A DNA stretch of 64,000 bases from Dorea sp. AF36-15AT (lineage in GTDB: Bacteria > Bacillota > Clostridia > Lachnospirales > Lachnospiraceae): the NCBI RefSeq assembly GCF_003477705.1, contig NZ_QUDV01000008.1:87978-151977 (forward strand), given 5' to 3'. Both the position numbers and the translations under genes were made by a program. The notes below the pieces were generated by a model. It was not told the DNA's origin. It was given only the letters and a program-made list of their open reading frames with translations, and made no database searches. Positions 23,187 to 31,148 of the stretch are shown in pieces; the first letter of the stretch is position 1, and every line of letters begins with the position of its first letter.

Positions 23187-23678
23187 TTAGCAATCCCCGC
23201 AATATCCGTCAGCCCATGCCAGACATTCAGCAGCTCCGCCCTCAAACACGAGATTCCCGTTTTCATCTCCTTCGTAGACCTTGATGTTGATTCTGCTCAG
23301 ATACTCTTCTGCGCCGATGCTGACCTTGCCGCCGAAGTTATCGTAAGCGCCCGTGACAACATAGGTGTAGCTCGCAAAGGGCACATTGTCCTCCCCGATG
23401 AACTCGATATCGGCATCCGCCATGCACATCGCCTTGAGGAAATGCTGGCACCAGTTTCGGTTATTGAGAATGCCCCTCTCCACGCTCCCTCCCGAAAAGT
23501 CGATATGTTCAGGCTTGGTTCGCGATGCCACAACGAGCGAGTTGGCGATATCAATGGCATGGCAGCTGGGATAACCGTCCAAGTGGCGATAGAACGTGGC
23601 GATGGTCTCCTCTTCCATCTGATTGCTCTCCCAGTTGAGGACGAGGTTCTTAAGGATGGTGACGGACGGCGTGCTCAT
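23187..23678 (-). CDS. unknown acidic 163-residue protein
   Basis: Start behind GGAAGGAAAAACC. About 26 Asp/Glu to 10 Lys/Arg. Strand-rich C-terminus (GEDNVPFASYTYVVTGAYDN), ending CLAWADGYCGDC. I do not recognise a family. One-gene cassette between repeat E and T5; candidate antidefence protein by charge and context only. Confidence 0.65.
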   Translation of the reverse strand: MSTPSVTILKNLVLNWESNQMEEETIATFYRHLDGYPSCHAIDIANSLVVASRTKPEHIDFSGGSVERGILNNRNWCQHFLKAMCMADADIEFIGEDNVPFASYTYVVTGAYDNFGGKVSIGAEEYLSRINIKVYEGDENGNLVFEGGAAECLAWADGYCGDC

Positions 23679-23720
23679 GGTTTTTCCTTCCTGCCATGGG
23701 GCGGCTCGGTTGCCGCTCCT

Positions 23721-23760
23721 TTTGCTGTCTATAAATATAGCAGACCGGCATACTAGCAAG
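23721..23760 (-). promoter_or_regulatory. promoter repeat E
   Basis: TTGCTG ... CTAGCAAG (one change), CTATAAATATAG core. Drives the 23187 gene. Confidence 0.75.
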
Positions 23761-23804
23761 CAGGTGAACCGTACACTCCATATATCCTGCATATAAAAGC
23801 GAAG

Positions 23805-23830
23805 AAAAAGGGCACCCTCTCGGATGCCCC
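23805..23830 (-). terminator. cassette terminator T6
   Basis: GGGCATCC/GGGTGCCC stem with five T; one loop base differs from T1. Confidence 0.85.
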
Positions 23831-23844
23831 GTGGTTCCTCTGCC

Positions 23845-24081
23845 CTAATAGTTCACAATCGCCTGATACTCCGGCATACCTTCTGAGAACCCATGCTCGT
23901 CTAGCGCATTGTAAAAGTCTGTCATCTTGCGAACCATGCACCGGTCGCAATACTTGGTAGCAGAGTCGCGCCAGCCCGCAAATGCCGGATTCGACTTGTC
24001 CCATTCAGCGCTGTCACTAAAGATATAGGGACAACAGGAGCAAACATAGTCAATGGCTTCCTCTAACTTCTTGTCCTTCAT
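23845..24081 (-). CDS. small Cys-rich protein
   Basis: 78 residues from 24081. CSCC and CDRC clusters (DYVCSCCPYIF, KYCDRCMVRKM) could bind zinc or an Fe-S cluster. One-gene cassette between repeat F and T6. Family unknown. Confidence 0.6.
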   Translation of the reverse strand: MKDKKLEEAIDYVCSCCPYIFSDSAEWDKSNPAFAGWRDSATKYCDRCMVRKMTDFYNALDEHGFSEGMPEYQAIVNY

Positions 24082-24122
24082 GTTCGTCCTTCCTGCCATG
24101 GGGCAGCTCGGTTGCCGCCCCT

Positions 24123-24162
24123 CTTGCTGTCTATAAATATAGCAGACTGGCATACCAGCAAA
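24123..24162 (-). promoter_or_regulatory. promoter repeat F
   Basis: CTTGCTG ... CAGCAAAC, CTATAAATATAG core, CTGGCATACCAG. Drives the 23845 gene. The upstream spacer is of the same type as B and E. Confidence 0.75.
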
Positions 24163-24227
24163 CAGGCGAACCGTACACTCCTTATATCCTGCATATAAAA
24201 GCATGAATGAACTTGCCGATATCTTGC

Positions 24228-24569
24228 CTAAATCTTGAACTCGCAACTGCCGTATTCCAAGCGGAAAACATCATCCATGATGCCCTCCTCGCTGTCGGCC
24301 ACAAGCCTGACGAGTCGGATGGTCTCATCCTCCGCATCGGAGCACAGGTCGATGATGAAGCCGTCAAATCCCTCCCGCTCACATCTTGAGACCATCCCAA
24401 TTCCCTTGCAGTACGCTTCTGCAACGGCAAAGGCATCAAGCGCAGCTTCTCGACGCTTTATCTTCGCCTTGAAGCTCTCTTCCACCCCGTCACCGCCACT
24501 GCAACGACTGATGGAAAGCGTGTATCCGTCCATGTCTGTTCCTTTCCCTTCACAAACCACTGCCTGCAT
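24228..24569 (-). CDS. unknown acidic 113-residue protein
   Basis: Start at 24569 behind AGAAGGGAGCGAAA; ATG 24533 behind GGAAAGGAACAGAC is equally plausible. Helical middle (EESFKAKIKRREAALDAFAV) and acidic C-terminal half. No downstream T-type terminator is seen before repeat F. Confidence 0.55.
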   Translation of the reverse strand: MQAVVCEGKGTDMDGYTLSISRCSGGDGVEESFKAKIKRREAALDAFAVAEAYCKGIGMVSRCEREGFDGFIIDLCSDAEDETIRLVRLVADSEEGIMDDVFRLEYGSCEFKI

Positions 24570-24585
24570 TTTCGCTCCCTTCTGA

Positions 24586-24625
24586 CTAGCTAATAATAAA
24601 TATAGCAGACCACCAAACCACAAAT
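24586..24625 (-). promoter_or_regulatory. diverged promoter repeat G
   Basis: Keeps TAAATATAGCAGAC but loses the TTGCTG/CAGCAA ends. TGC-TATATT remains as an extended -10 for the 24228 gene. Confidence 0.5.
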
Positions 24626-24660
24626 ACGGCAAACCATAAAACCATCATAACAATGCGGAG

Positions 24661-24689
24661 AAAAAAAGGGCTCCCGCACAGGATGCCCC
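24661..24689 (-). terminator. cassette terminator T7 (diverged)
   Basis: GGGGCATCC...GGAGCCC stem with seven T on the minus strand; ends the 24741 gene. Confidence 0.75.
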
Positions 24690-24740
24690 TTCTCGTTTCC
24701 GCTAACGCTGATTGAGGAAGACCTTCGATTCCTTGCACCT

Positions 24741-25016
24741 CTATCTGGCACCAAGGAGCGTGATGGAGCCTACACAGCCAACAAGCGCAATAAGAATGCC
24801 GAGAACGAAGCCCGTCGCAAATCCGAATGCCGCCATCTTCGTTCCCTCCGGTCGGTACGGCGCGTTGATGTTCATCAGGGATGCGGCGAGAATCCCGGCG
24901 ATGCCGCCGAGGAATCCGAGGAAGAAGAAACCTGCCTTCTGCCCGCTTGTAAGCTCACGCTCCATCGTCATCAGCATCTGGTCTTTCCCTGACTCCTTGG
25001 AATACATCTGCCCCAT
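24741..25016 (-). CDS. two-helix membrane protein
   Basis: 91 residues. A charged N-terminus is followed by helices GFFFLGFLGGIAGILAASLM and a second around GFATGFVLGILIALVG. Diverges from the 25155 gene. Function unknown. Confidence 0.6.
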   Translation of the reverse strand: MGQMYSKESGKDQMLMTMERELTSGQKAGFFFLGFLGGIAGILAASLMNINAPYRPEGTKMAAFGFATGFVLGILIALVGCVGSITLLGAR

Positions 25017-25154
25017 TCCTTTCTTTTTCTTCGTAAAATCAGGACGCGATGCCTTCGCCCCTGTTCCGGCACCGCGCCCTGTCGGAATCTTACCATCCTC
25101 CGCGCGTTATGGCACAATCTGTTCAGGGATGCCGTCAAGTAGGAAGGAAGAACC

Positions 25155-25535
25155 ATGGCTACCATTCAAGATTTCGAGGAGCGCATCGAGAAACAGAAGG
25201 CGGAACTCGCCAAACTCGAAGCGAAGAAAAAGGAACTTGAAAAGAAGATTCGCGAGCGGAACCGAAAGTGGCGCTCTCTGGTCACCCATTCCGCTGGTGA
25301 AAGTGTGCTCTCCGCCGTCGGTTGCGCTTGGCAGGAACTCGACCTCGACGCACTCGACCGATTCCTTGCGAGCCATGCAGACGAGGTGAGCGACATGCTC
25401 ACCGCCCGTGGAAGCACCCCGGAGGATGCCAAGGCGCGTCTCGATGCACGCAAAAAGAAAACGGCTAAGACGGAGCCTGTCGCTGATGGTGGGTTGCAGG
25501 CAGCGGAACCGGATAGCGAAAACTCCGACTGGTAA
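25155..25535 (+). CDS. coiled-coil protein near the replication genes
   Basis: 126 residues; start behind AGGAAGGAAGAACC. Residues 5-40 are a strong basic coiled coil (EKQKAELAKLEAKKKELEKK), and the rest is helical with an acidic tail. A similar small coiled-coil gene is common beside mobilisation or replication genes of integrative elements, but I cannot name the family. Confidence 0.65.
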   Translation: MATIQDFEERIEKQKAELAKLEAKKKELEKKIRERNRKWRSLVTHSAGESVLSAVGCAWQELDLDALDRFLASHADEVSDMLTARGSTPEDAKARLDARKKKTAKTEPVADGGLQAAEPDSENSDW

Positions 25536-25540
25536 CAGAA

Positions 25541-25578
25541 AAGGGAGCCGTGTGACCGAAATCACAGGCTCCCTTTTC
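25541..25578 (+). terminator. terminator after the coiled-coil gene
   Basis: GGGAGCC and GGCTCCC, with inner GTGA/TCAC pairing, then TTTT. Confidence 0.85.
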
Positions 25579-25788
25579 TCCTGCCCGCACTCCGAGATAA
25601 AAGCAACAGGCAGAAAGGACTTTCGCTACTGTAGCACAGCGCACCGCCGCACGGGACGCGAATCTGGCAGAACCATCTGAAAACGCGTGTCTAATTGTGA
25701 AAGAAGCATGAAATCTGGCTGGAAAAGTCCACAAAACAGGACAGATATAGTAAAACATAATCACAGATTGCAAGCAGAAAGGAACACC

Positions 25789-26142
25789 ATGGATTTCAGC
25801 AGCTACTACTACTACATCCCCTTGAACTTCTACGAGACACCTGAGATGACGCTCATCGACCATGAGCCGAATGGGGATTCCGCAACCGTACTCGTCCTCG
25901 CCCTGGCTAAAATCCACACGCGCACAGTCACGAAAAACGATGACGGCACGTTCACCATCGTGACCGATGACGGCACGTTCACGGATACCGAAGTCATGGA
26001 TATGCTCTCCTCCTTCGGCTACCGGGCGAATCACGCCAAGTACACTCATGCCCTCGCGGTTGTCGCGAGGTTCCCACCCTTCGACCACCTCGCCTACTCC
26101 GAAGCCGAACGCGATAAGAAGACCCCGGAGGTGTACCAATGA
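25789..26142 (+). CDS. small partner of the replication initiator
   Basis: 117 residues from 25789 behind GCAGAAAGGAACACC. It opens SSYYYYIPLNFYETPEMTLI, like the N-terminal winged-helix of phage replisome organisers, and continues with a short HTH-like stretch. Overlaps the next gene by 4 bp. Probably assists or regulates initiation. Confidence 0.6.
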   Translation: MDFSSYYYYIPLNFYETPEMTLIDHEPNGDSATVLVLALAKIHTRTVTKNDDGTFTIVTDDGTFTDTEVMDMLSSFGYRANHAKYTHALAVVARFPPFDHLAYSEAERDKKTPEVYQ

Positions 26143-27290
26143 AGCTCCGAGGAGCGTGGCGCAGGGACTACAGCGAGTTCTTCGACACGCAGGAAGCCCT
26201 ACTCATCGACGCGATGGACAATGCGGACTCCATCTATACCGTCTTCGCCCGTCTACAATCGCTTGCGGTGAAATGCGGCTGCGCCGGGAAGCTCCTTCTC
26301 CACGAAAGCGTCCCCTACACCGACGAGATGCTTGCTGCGGTCACTAAGAAGACCGTTCCCGCCTTTCGGCAATGCGTGCAGCCGCTCGTGCAGCTCGGCC
26401 TTGTCATCTGCGAGGATGGCATCTACGCCATCGCGGACTGGGAGTTCAACCAGAACGTCCCGGCAATCGACGCAATGCGCGAGGGAAACCGGAGCCGCAA
26501 AGCCAAGGAGCGTGCAAGAAAGAGCGGTGGGAAGTCAGCTTCCGAGAAGAAGCGTGAGAAACTTGTCGCTTTCCTTGCCGCCCACCCAAGCGCCACGAAA
26601 ACCGAGATGAGCAAGGCCACCGGTCTTAGCCGTGTGACTATCAACAAATACCTTTCGGAACTCCCAGCCATGCTTCCCGCTCCTGCCATCCCGGAAGAAA
26701 GCGGTGTACAGAAGGCGGAAGGCAATGTACAAGGTGTACAAAGTGTACAGAATGTACAAATGTACACTGTACAAAATGGTGTACAAATGGACGTACAGCT
26801 GTACACGGAAATGTACAACAATCTGTACACGCCACATACCAATGAAACCGCAGGTAGCACGGCTGAACAAGCCGAAAATGGCGATGTACAAAATCTGTCA
26901 CGCCCTAAGAATATAGATGATAGATATAAGAATACATCTACATCTACAGCTATAGCTGATGGGGAGGGAGCAACAGATTCTGGAATCCCGACAAGGGAGG
27001 AAGTACGCTCGCACTTCGCAAAGATGGGATTCGCAGTTGATCCCGACCGTTTCTTCGACGTGAACGAGGGGCGCGGCTGGCGCACGAACTCCGGCAAGCC
27101 CGTCGATGACTGGAAGAAGCTCGCCGCAGTCTGGGACAGGAACGAGCACCCGAAAACCGTTACCCCTCCCGCACGCACGGAACCGAAGGCCGATGCGGTC
27201 GTGAAAATTCCCTCCGTCGAGGAGGTTATGGCGAAATGGGGTTGTGACCGGGAGACGGCTCAGGGATATATCGACGAGAATATGTACTAG
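26139..27290 (+). CDS. DnaD/replisome-organiser-like replication initiator
   Basis: 383 residues. The N-terminus (RDYSEFFDTQEALLIDAMDN through ICEDGIYAIADWEFNQN) is the winged-helix of phage replisome organisers. A basic linker and a second helix-turn-helix (TKTEMSKATGLSRVTINKYL) follow. Residues about 189-251 are low-complexity VQ/YT sequence because the DNA there is an iteron array. The C-terminal region (about 285-383) is helical with a WKKLAAVWDRN motif. The helicase-loader gene follows, as in phage replication modules. It would bind its own coding iterons, open the adjacent AT-rich DNA and recruit DnaC/helicase. Confidence 0.75.
   Translation: MKLRGAWRRDYSEFFDTQEALLIDAMDNADSIYTVFARLQSLAVKCGCAGKLLLHESVPYTDEMLAAVTKKTVPAFRQCVQPLVQLGLVICEDGIYAIADWEFNQNVPAIDAMREGNRSRKAKERARKSGGKSASEKKREKLVAFLAAHPSATKTEMSKATGLSRVTINKYLSELPAMLPAPAIPEESGVQKAEGNVQGVQSVQNVQMYTVQNGVQMDVQLYTEMYNNLYTPHTNETAGSTAEQAENGDVQNLSRPKNIDDRYKNTSTSTAIADGEGATDSGIPTREEVRSHFAKMGFAVDPDRFFDVNEGRGWRTNSGKPVDDWKKLAAVWDRNEHPKTVTPPARTEPKADAVVKIPSVEEVMAKWGCDRETAQGYIDENMY
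26705..26890 (+). repeat. TGTACA iteron array, probable replication origin
   Basis: Twelve TGTACA and one CGTACA lie within 186 bp, starting at 26705, 26726, 26735, 26744, 26753, 26761, 26768, 26780, 26792 (CGTACA), 26800, 26812, 26824 and 26885. Spacing is regular in blocks (9, 9, 9 and 12, 12, 8, 12, 12). An AT-rich stretch follows at 26905-26962, fitting an unwinding element. Confidence 0.75.
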
Positions 27291-27305
27291 AAATGCCCCT
27301 GAGAA

Positions 27306-27396
27306 TGTCTGAGAGCCTGCCTATGACACGGTAAATGTCATGTGGCAGTAACCGACCGAACAAGACTACAAAGTCCCGTAGACAGGCTCTCAGACA
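27306..27396. other. 91-bp element bounded by a 14-bp perfect inverted repeat
   Basis: TGTCTGAGAGCCTG (27306-27319) pairs with 27383-27396. Inside lies ATGACA/TGTCAT. It fills the gap between the initiator and loader genes. Possible leader RNA, single-strand origin or recombination site; no T run. Confidence 0.55.
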
Positions 27397-27421
27397 GGGT
27401 GACGCAGAAAGGACGAGGTAA

Positions 27422-28276
27422 ATGAACGAGAACGGAACGAAAACCAAGGAGCAGGACGGACGAAAGCCGGTTGAGGACTATCGCGACGCAGACGGCATCC
27501 TCATATGCGGAAAATGCGGGGAGCCACGCGAGCGGATGTTCCCGGCGGGCGGAATCTTCAAGGAGCCGCACCTTGTCCCGACCATGTGCCGTTGCCAGAG
27601 GGAGGAAGCGGATAGGCAGCGCGAGGAAGCCGAGCGGGCGGAGAAAAGGCGCAGGACGGAACGGCTAAGGAAGCAGTGCTTCCCCTCATCCGGCAGGTAC
27701 GCCTTCTGCACCTTCGATGCCGATGACGGCAGGAACGCGGCTCAGAGCACCGTCTGCAAGGCGTTTGCCGCGACCTTCGACCCGAAAGACCCGGAGGGGC
27801 TTGTCCTGTGCGGGAAGCGCGGCACGGGCAAGAGCTTCCATGCGTCCTGCATCGCGAACGCCGTCATCGAGCGCGGGTTCTCCTGTCTCGTGACCGATAT
27901 CAAGCAGGTCGTGAACCTGATGGAATCCTCCTTCGAGAAGCGTTCCGGGAACCTTGAGAGAATCCTCGCCCCAGACCTCCTCATCCTTGAAGACCTCGGT
28001 GCCCAGCGCTCCACCGAGTACGTCATGGAGCACGTCTACGACGTTATCGACGGGCGCTACAAGGCGGGGAAACCGATGGTGATAACGACGAACTTCGACT
28101 TTCGCGAGAGAATCCTGAACGCCACGGCAGATGACCCGTGGGGACGTGTCTTCGACCGCATTGTTGAGGTCGGGTTCCCGGTGAAGTACGACGGCAATTC
28201 GCGCCGTCGGGAAATCGGAATGAAGAACCGCAAAGATTTCAAGCGGAAGTTGGGAATCGAGGGGATAGAATCGTAG
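27422..28276 (+). CDS. DnaC-like helicase loader (AAA+ ATPase)
   Basis: 284 residues. The N-terminal zinc knuckle is CGKCGEPR with a later MCRCQ, followed by a charged helix. The AAA+ core has Walker A GKRGTGKS (about 131-138), Walker B LLILEDLG and a sensor ITTNFD. Length and layout match DnaC/phage loader proteins that place replicative helicase at an origin. Start ATG behind AGAAAGGACGAGGTAA. Works with the initiator upstream. Confidence 0.85.
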   Translation: MNENGTKTKEQDGRKPVEDYRDADGILICGKCGEPRERMFPAGGIFKEPHLVPTMCRCQREEADRQREEAERAEKRRRTERLRKQCFPSSGRYAFCTFDADDGRNAAQSTVCKAFAATFDPKDPEGLVLCGKRGTGKSFHASCIANAVIERGFSCLVTDIKQVVNLMESSFEKRSGNLERILAPDLLILEDLGAQRSTEYVMEHVYDVIDGRYKAGKPMVITTNFDFRERILNATADDPWGRVFDRIVEVGFPVKYDGNSRRREIGMKNRKDFKRKLGIEGIES

Positions 28277-28348
28277 CGGAGCGGTTTTTAAGCATCAGCC
28301 GCTTCTTCCTGATTCTGGTGCCGATTTCCTTCCCGGCACCGTCCCCGC

Positions 28349-28386
28349 GCCCCGTAGCGTATCGACGCTGCGGGGCTTTCTTTTTC
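28349..28386 (+). terminator. terminator after the helicase loader
   Basis: GCCCCGTAGCG pairs with CGCTGCGGGGC over a 6-nt loop, followed by TTTCTTTTT. A weaker GGTGCCG/CGGCACC hairpin precedes it. Confidence 0.9.
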
Positions 28387-28441
28387 CTCTTGGCAGGAAA
28401 GGGCACGGAAATCGTGCCTATAGCGAAAGGAGGAAAAAAAG

Positions 28442-28888
28442 ATGACGAAAGAGAAAACGAACCGTAACGAAGTGGTCGGCATGTTCCTGACCTATTGCCG
28501 GAAGACCCTCGTGAACGCGCGGACGGATGTTTTAAGGGAGCGCAAAAGGAGACGCAACCGCGAGGTGCTGTTCTGCGACCTCAGAAGGAGCGAACTTGAA
28601 AGCCTTGCGGACTGGCAGGACGTGCCGGAGCGGGAAACCGTATTCGATGCCGCCGGAAAGCCTATCGGCGTGACGGATAAAGACCTCGCGGATGCGCTGG
28701 AAAAACTCTGCCCAGAGGAGCAGGCAATAATCCTGCTCTCCTATTTTGCCGGATGGTCGGATAGGCGTATCGGTGAGGACATGGGGTTCCCGCGCTCCAC
28801 GGTGCAAAACCGTCGCGCCCGTGCGCTCGCCCGTCTTGCGGACATTCTGACGGAAGGGGGTGACCCGCATGGCAAAGGGAAAGATTGA
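28442..28888 (+). CDS. sigma-70-family region-4 protein
   Basis: 148 residues; start behind GAAAGGAGG. Helical N-terminus. LEKLCPEEQAIILLSYFAGW and GEDMGFPRSTVQNRRARALA form a sigma region 4 helix-turn-helix. Similar genes lie upstream of excision genes in Tn916-like elements and activate them. Overlaps the next gene. Confidence 0.75.
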   Translation: MTKEKTNRNEVVGMFLTYCRKTLVNARTDVLRERKRRRNREVLFCDLRRSELESLADWQDVPERETVFDAAGKPIGVTDKDLADALEKLCPEEQAIILLSYFAGWSDRRIGEDMGFPRSTVQNRRARALARLADILTEGGDPHGKGKD

Positions 28889-29090
28889 CTACGATACCGT
28901 CGTTGCCGCAACAGGCGGAGATGCCCTTGCTGCCGGGGCGGTGCTCGATTACTTCAACGACTTCATGGACGGACTCTGCACCGGGTTCTACACCGACGCG
29001 GATGGCTTCTGGGATTACGGCATCGACCTCTCGATGAAATCGTTTATGCAGGCGAAGCTCTTGCGTGCGATGTTGAGGTTTCAGCCGTAA
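28869..29090 (+). CDS. HTH-domain protein of conjugative transposon type
   Basis: 73 residues from 28869 behind GGGGGTG, overlapping the sigma gene by 20 bp. Sequence DGLCTGFYTDADGFWDYG and a final helix recall the small helix-turn-helix protein that follows the sigma-like gene in Tn916-type elements. Probable regulator of excision or transfer. Confidence 0.65.
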   Translation: MAKGKIDYDTVVAATGGDALAAGAVLDYFNDFMDGLCTGFYTDADGFWDYGIDLSMKSFMQAKLLRAMLRFQP

Positions 29091-29165
29091 AAGACGCTAC
29101 TTGTAACAAGCAAAACCAGAAATAGGGAAAACCAGCATACCAGAAAACTACTTGACCAGCCATGG

Positions 29166-29171
29166 TATAAT
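29166..29171 (+). promoter_or_regulatory. extended -10 promoter for xis/int
   Basis: TATAAT preceded by TGG (extended -10); no good -35, which suggests activator dependence. TSS about 29178, 42 bp before the xis start. Confidence 0.6.
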
Positions 29172-29219
29172 AAAAATGTCAAGCGGTTGTCTGGTGCCCT
29201 TTTCCCGGAAAGGAAAATT

Positions 29220-29408
29220 ATGGCATCGGAACGCAATCGAACCGAAGAGAAGAAAACCTATACGGTAGGCGAAATCGCCGAAATGCTGGGCATCAGCGAC
29301 AAGGTGGCCTATACACTCGTGAAGAGCGGGCAGTTCAAGTACGTCCGCGTCGGCAGAGCCATTCGGGTATCCAAAAGCTCCTTCGACAGTTGGTTGGAAC
29401 CAAATTAA
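29220..29408 (+). CDS. xis: excisionase-type DNA-binding protein
   Basis: 62 residues from ATG 29220 behind GGAAAGGAAAATT. A single winged-helix of the excisionase/MerR-like 'DNA binding domain' type: YTVGEIAEMLGISDKVAYTL, FKYVRVGRAIRV, SFDSWL. It lies 21 bp upstream of the integrase and would steer it toward excision. Confidence 0.85.
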   Translation: MASERNRTEEKKTYTVGEIAEMLGISDKVAYTLVKSGQFKYVRVGRAIRVSKSSFDSWLEPN

Positions 29409-29429
29409 CCGACAAGGAGAAGATTCGAT

Positions 29430-30938
29430 ATGGCAGCAATCAAGCAGAGAAAAACAAAATATTCCGTTATCTACTGGTATGTAAATGAACAGGGAGAGCG
29501 GAAACAAAAATGGGACACTGTGGATACAGTTAGCGAAGCAAAGAGCCGCAAGGTCTTTGTAGAGTTCTATCAGGAGAGATACGGGCAGGTCATCGTTCCT
29601 AACGAGGAGACGTATTTCCAAAGAGTAGCTGATGAAAAGGCAAAAACGGGGAAAGAAGACGGAACCGATGAGCACGATAGCGGCTCGGAGCCGATTCGCA
29701 GAAGACCACCGACCCCGAAAAGCGCGGTAACGCCGCAAAAGGATGATATCACTTTCAGCGAGTTCCTAAAGCACTATGTGAAAGTGTACGGAACGTCGAA
29801 ATGGTCTATGAGCACATACAGCGGAAAAACCGGACTGATAAGGAACTACATTGACCCATATATCGGGGATAAGAAGCTGTCTGAAATCACCACGGAGTGC
29901 CTTTCAGAGTATTACAACGACCTGCTCTCCGTCGAGCGCGTTCCACCGGCCAACCGAAAGAAGACTGGCGAATGTGTCGCACCTTCCGGCGTGAAGAAGA
30001 TTCATGACGTTATCCGCTCTGCGCTTAATCAGGCAATGAAGTGGAACTATCTCGACCCGATGATGCAGAATCCGGCAAAACTTGCCACCCTGCCGACGAT
30101 GAAGAAAACGAAACGAAAGGTATGGAGTGTGAGCACGTTTCGCGAAGCGCTCCCAAGAGTCGAGGACGATATTCTGGCTCTCGCCATGAACCTCGCCTTT
30201 TCCTGCTCGCTCAGGGTGGGGGAGATAACCGGTCTCACGTGGGACTGCGTTTTCATAGACGAGGAATCTATTGAAAACGGCAACGCCCGCGTCATCATCA
30301 ACAAGGAGGTTGCTCGCGTTTCCATCGAAGCCTTGCAGAGACTCAACGAGCGGGACGTGCTCGCCACGTTTCCCGCTCAGAAACCACACTGCACCACTAG
30401 GCTCGTGCTCAAGACCCCGAAGACCGAAACCAGCACCCGTGTGGTATGGCTTCCGAAAACCGTGGCGCACATGCTCGTGGAGCATAGGAAAAATCAGGAG
30501 GAACTAAAGGAGTTCCTTGGAGCGGATTACCATGACTACAATCTTGTGGTTGCCCTTGAAAACGGCAACCCGGTGGAGAGCCGCATCATCCGAAAGCGCC
30601 TGCAAGTCTTTTGTGACACGACAGGATACGAACGTGTGGACTTCCATTCGCTCCGCCATCTCTCCACGAAGTACAAACTCAAACTGACACAGGGCGATAT
30701 TAAGTCCGTCCAAGGAGATACTGGTCACGCCGAAGCCCAGATGGTGACAGACGTTTACTCGGAAATTGAAGACGAGAACCGGCGTGAGAACGCGGCTCGC
30801 ATGGAAGCCGACTTCTACAGCCCTACCGCCAAAAATGGGAAATCATCAGCAACAGAGGGTGTCGGCGAAGCTCTGGCGGCTATCCTTAAGAACCTGTCAC
30901 CTGAGCAACTTGCAGCGCTTGTCTCCGCTGCCCGTTAG
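29430..30938 (+). CDS. int: tyrosine integrase of the element
   Basis: 502 residues, longer than many integrases. N-terminal arm-binding region (1-60), a low-complexity insert (about 72-105), a core-binding SAM-like domain (about 107-215) and a catalytic domain with Arg262 (SLRVGEI), His406-x-x-Arg409 (HSLR), His433 (TGH) and nucleophile Tyr443 (DVYSEI). It acts at the tRNA-Arg(CCT) anticodon loop, 325 bp downstream. Upstream xis gives an int-xis module. Confidence 0.95.
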   Translation: MAAIKQRKTKYSVIYWYVNEQGERKQKWDTVDTVSEAKSRKVFVEFYQERYGQVIVPNEETYFQRVADEKAKTGKEDGTDEHDSGSEPIRRRPPTPKSAVTPQKDDITFSEFLKHYVKVYGTSKWSMSTYSGKTGLIRNYIDPYIGDKKLSEITTECLSEYYNDLLSVERVPPANRKKTGECVAPSGVKKIHDVIRSALNQAMKWNYLDPMMQNPAKLATLPTMKKTKRKVWSVSTFREALPRVEDDILALAMNLAFSCSLRVGEITGLTWDCVFIDEESIENGNARVIINKEVARVSIEALQRLNERDVLATFPAQKPHCTTRLVLKTPKTETSTRVVWLPKTVAHMLVEHRKNQEELKEFLGADYHDYNLVVALENGNPVESRIIRKRLQVFCDTTGYERVDFHSLRHLSTKYKLKLTQGDIKSVQGDTGHAEAQMVTDVYSEIEDENRRENAARMEADFYSPTAKNGKSSATEGVGEALAAILKNLSPEQLAALVSAAR

Positions 30939-31039
30939 CAGTGGTTGTTAGCAAGTTGTTAGCAAATCGTCCCAAATGTCGTGCCAGACACACAGGTAGA
31001 TGTTTTTTGTTAGCAAACAATAGAAACGGAAAAACGGAA

Positions 31040-31090
31040 AGACGGCTATACCGAAAACTGGAATGCCAGTCGAAAACGGTGTAGCCGTCT
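31040..31090 (+). other. long hairpin after int
   Basis: 14-nt arms (31040-31053 and 31077-31090, one G-T) enclose ACTGG/CCAGT. No T run follows. It may stabilise the int mRNA or help form the att complex. Confidence 0.5.
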
Positions 31091-31101
31091 GAAAAGGAAA
31101 A

Positions 31102-31143
31102 ATGCCGGAAACCCTTGAAAAATCAGGCTTCCGGCGATTTTTA
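31102..31143. terminator. bidirectional terminator between int and tRNA
   Basis: GCCGGAA (31104-31110) pairs with TTCCGGC (31129-31135), with T runs on both sides. It ends int and, on the other strand, the tRNA transcript. Confidence 0.85.
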
Positions 31144-31148
31144 CCACA

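Noticed and set aside
22838..23266. Open frames across the hairpin region
   Set aside because: They translate palindromic G+C-rich repeats on both strands; no Shine-Dalgarno or plausible protein.
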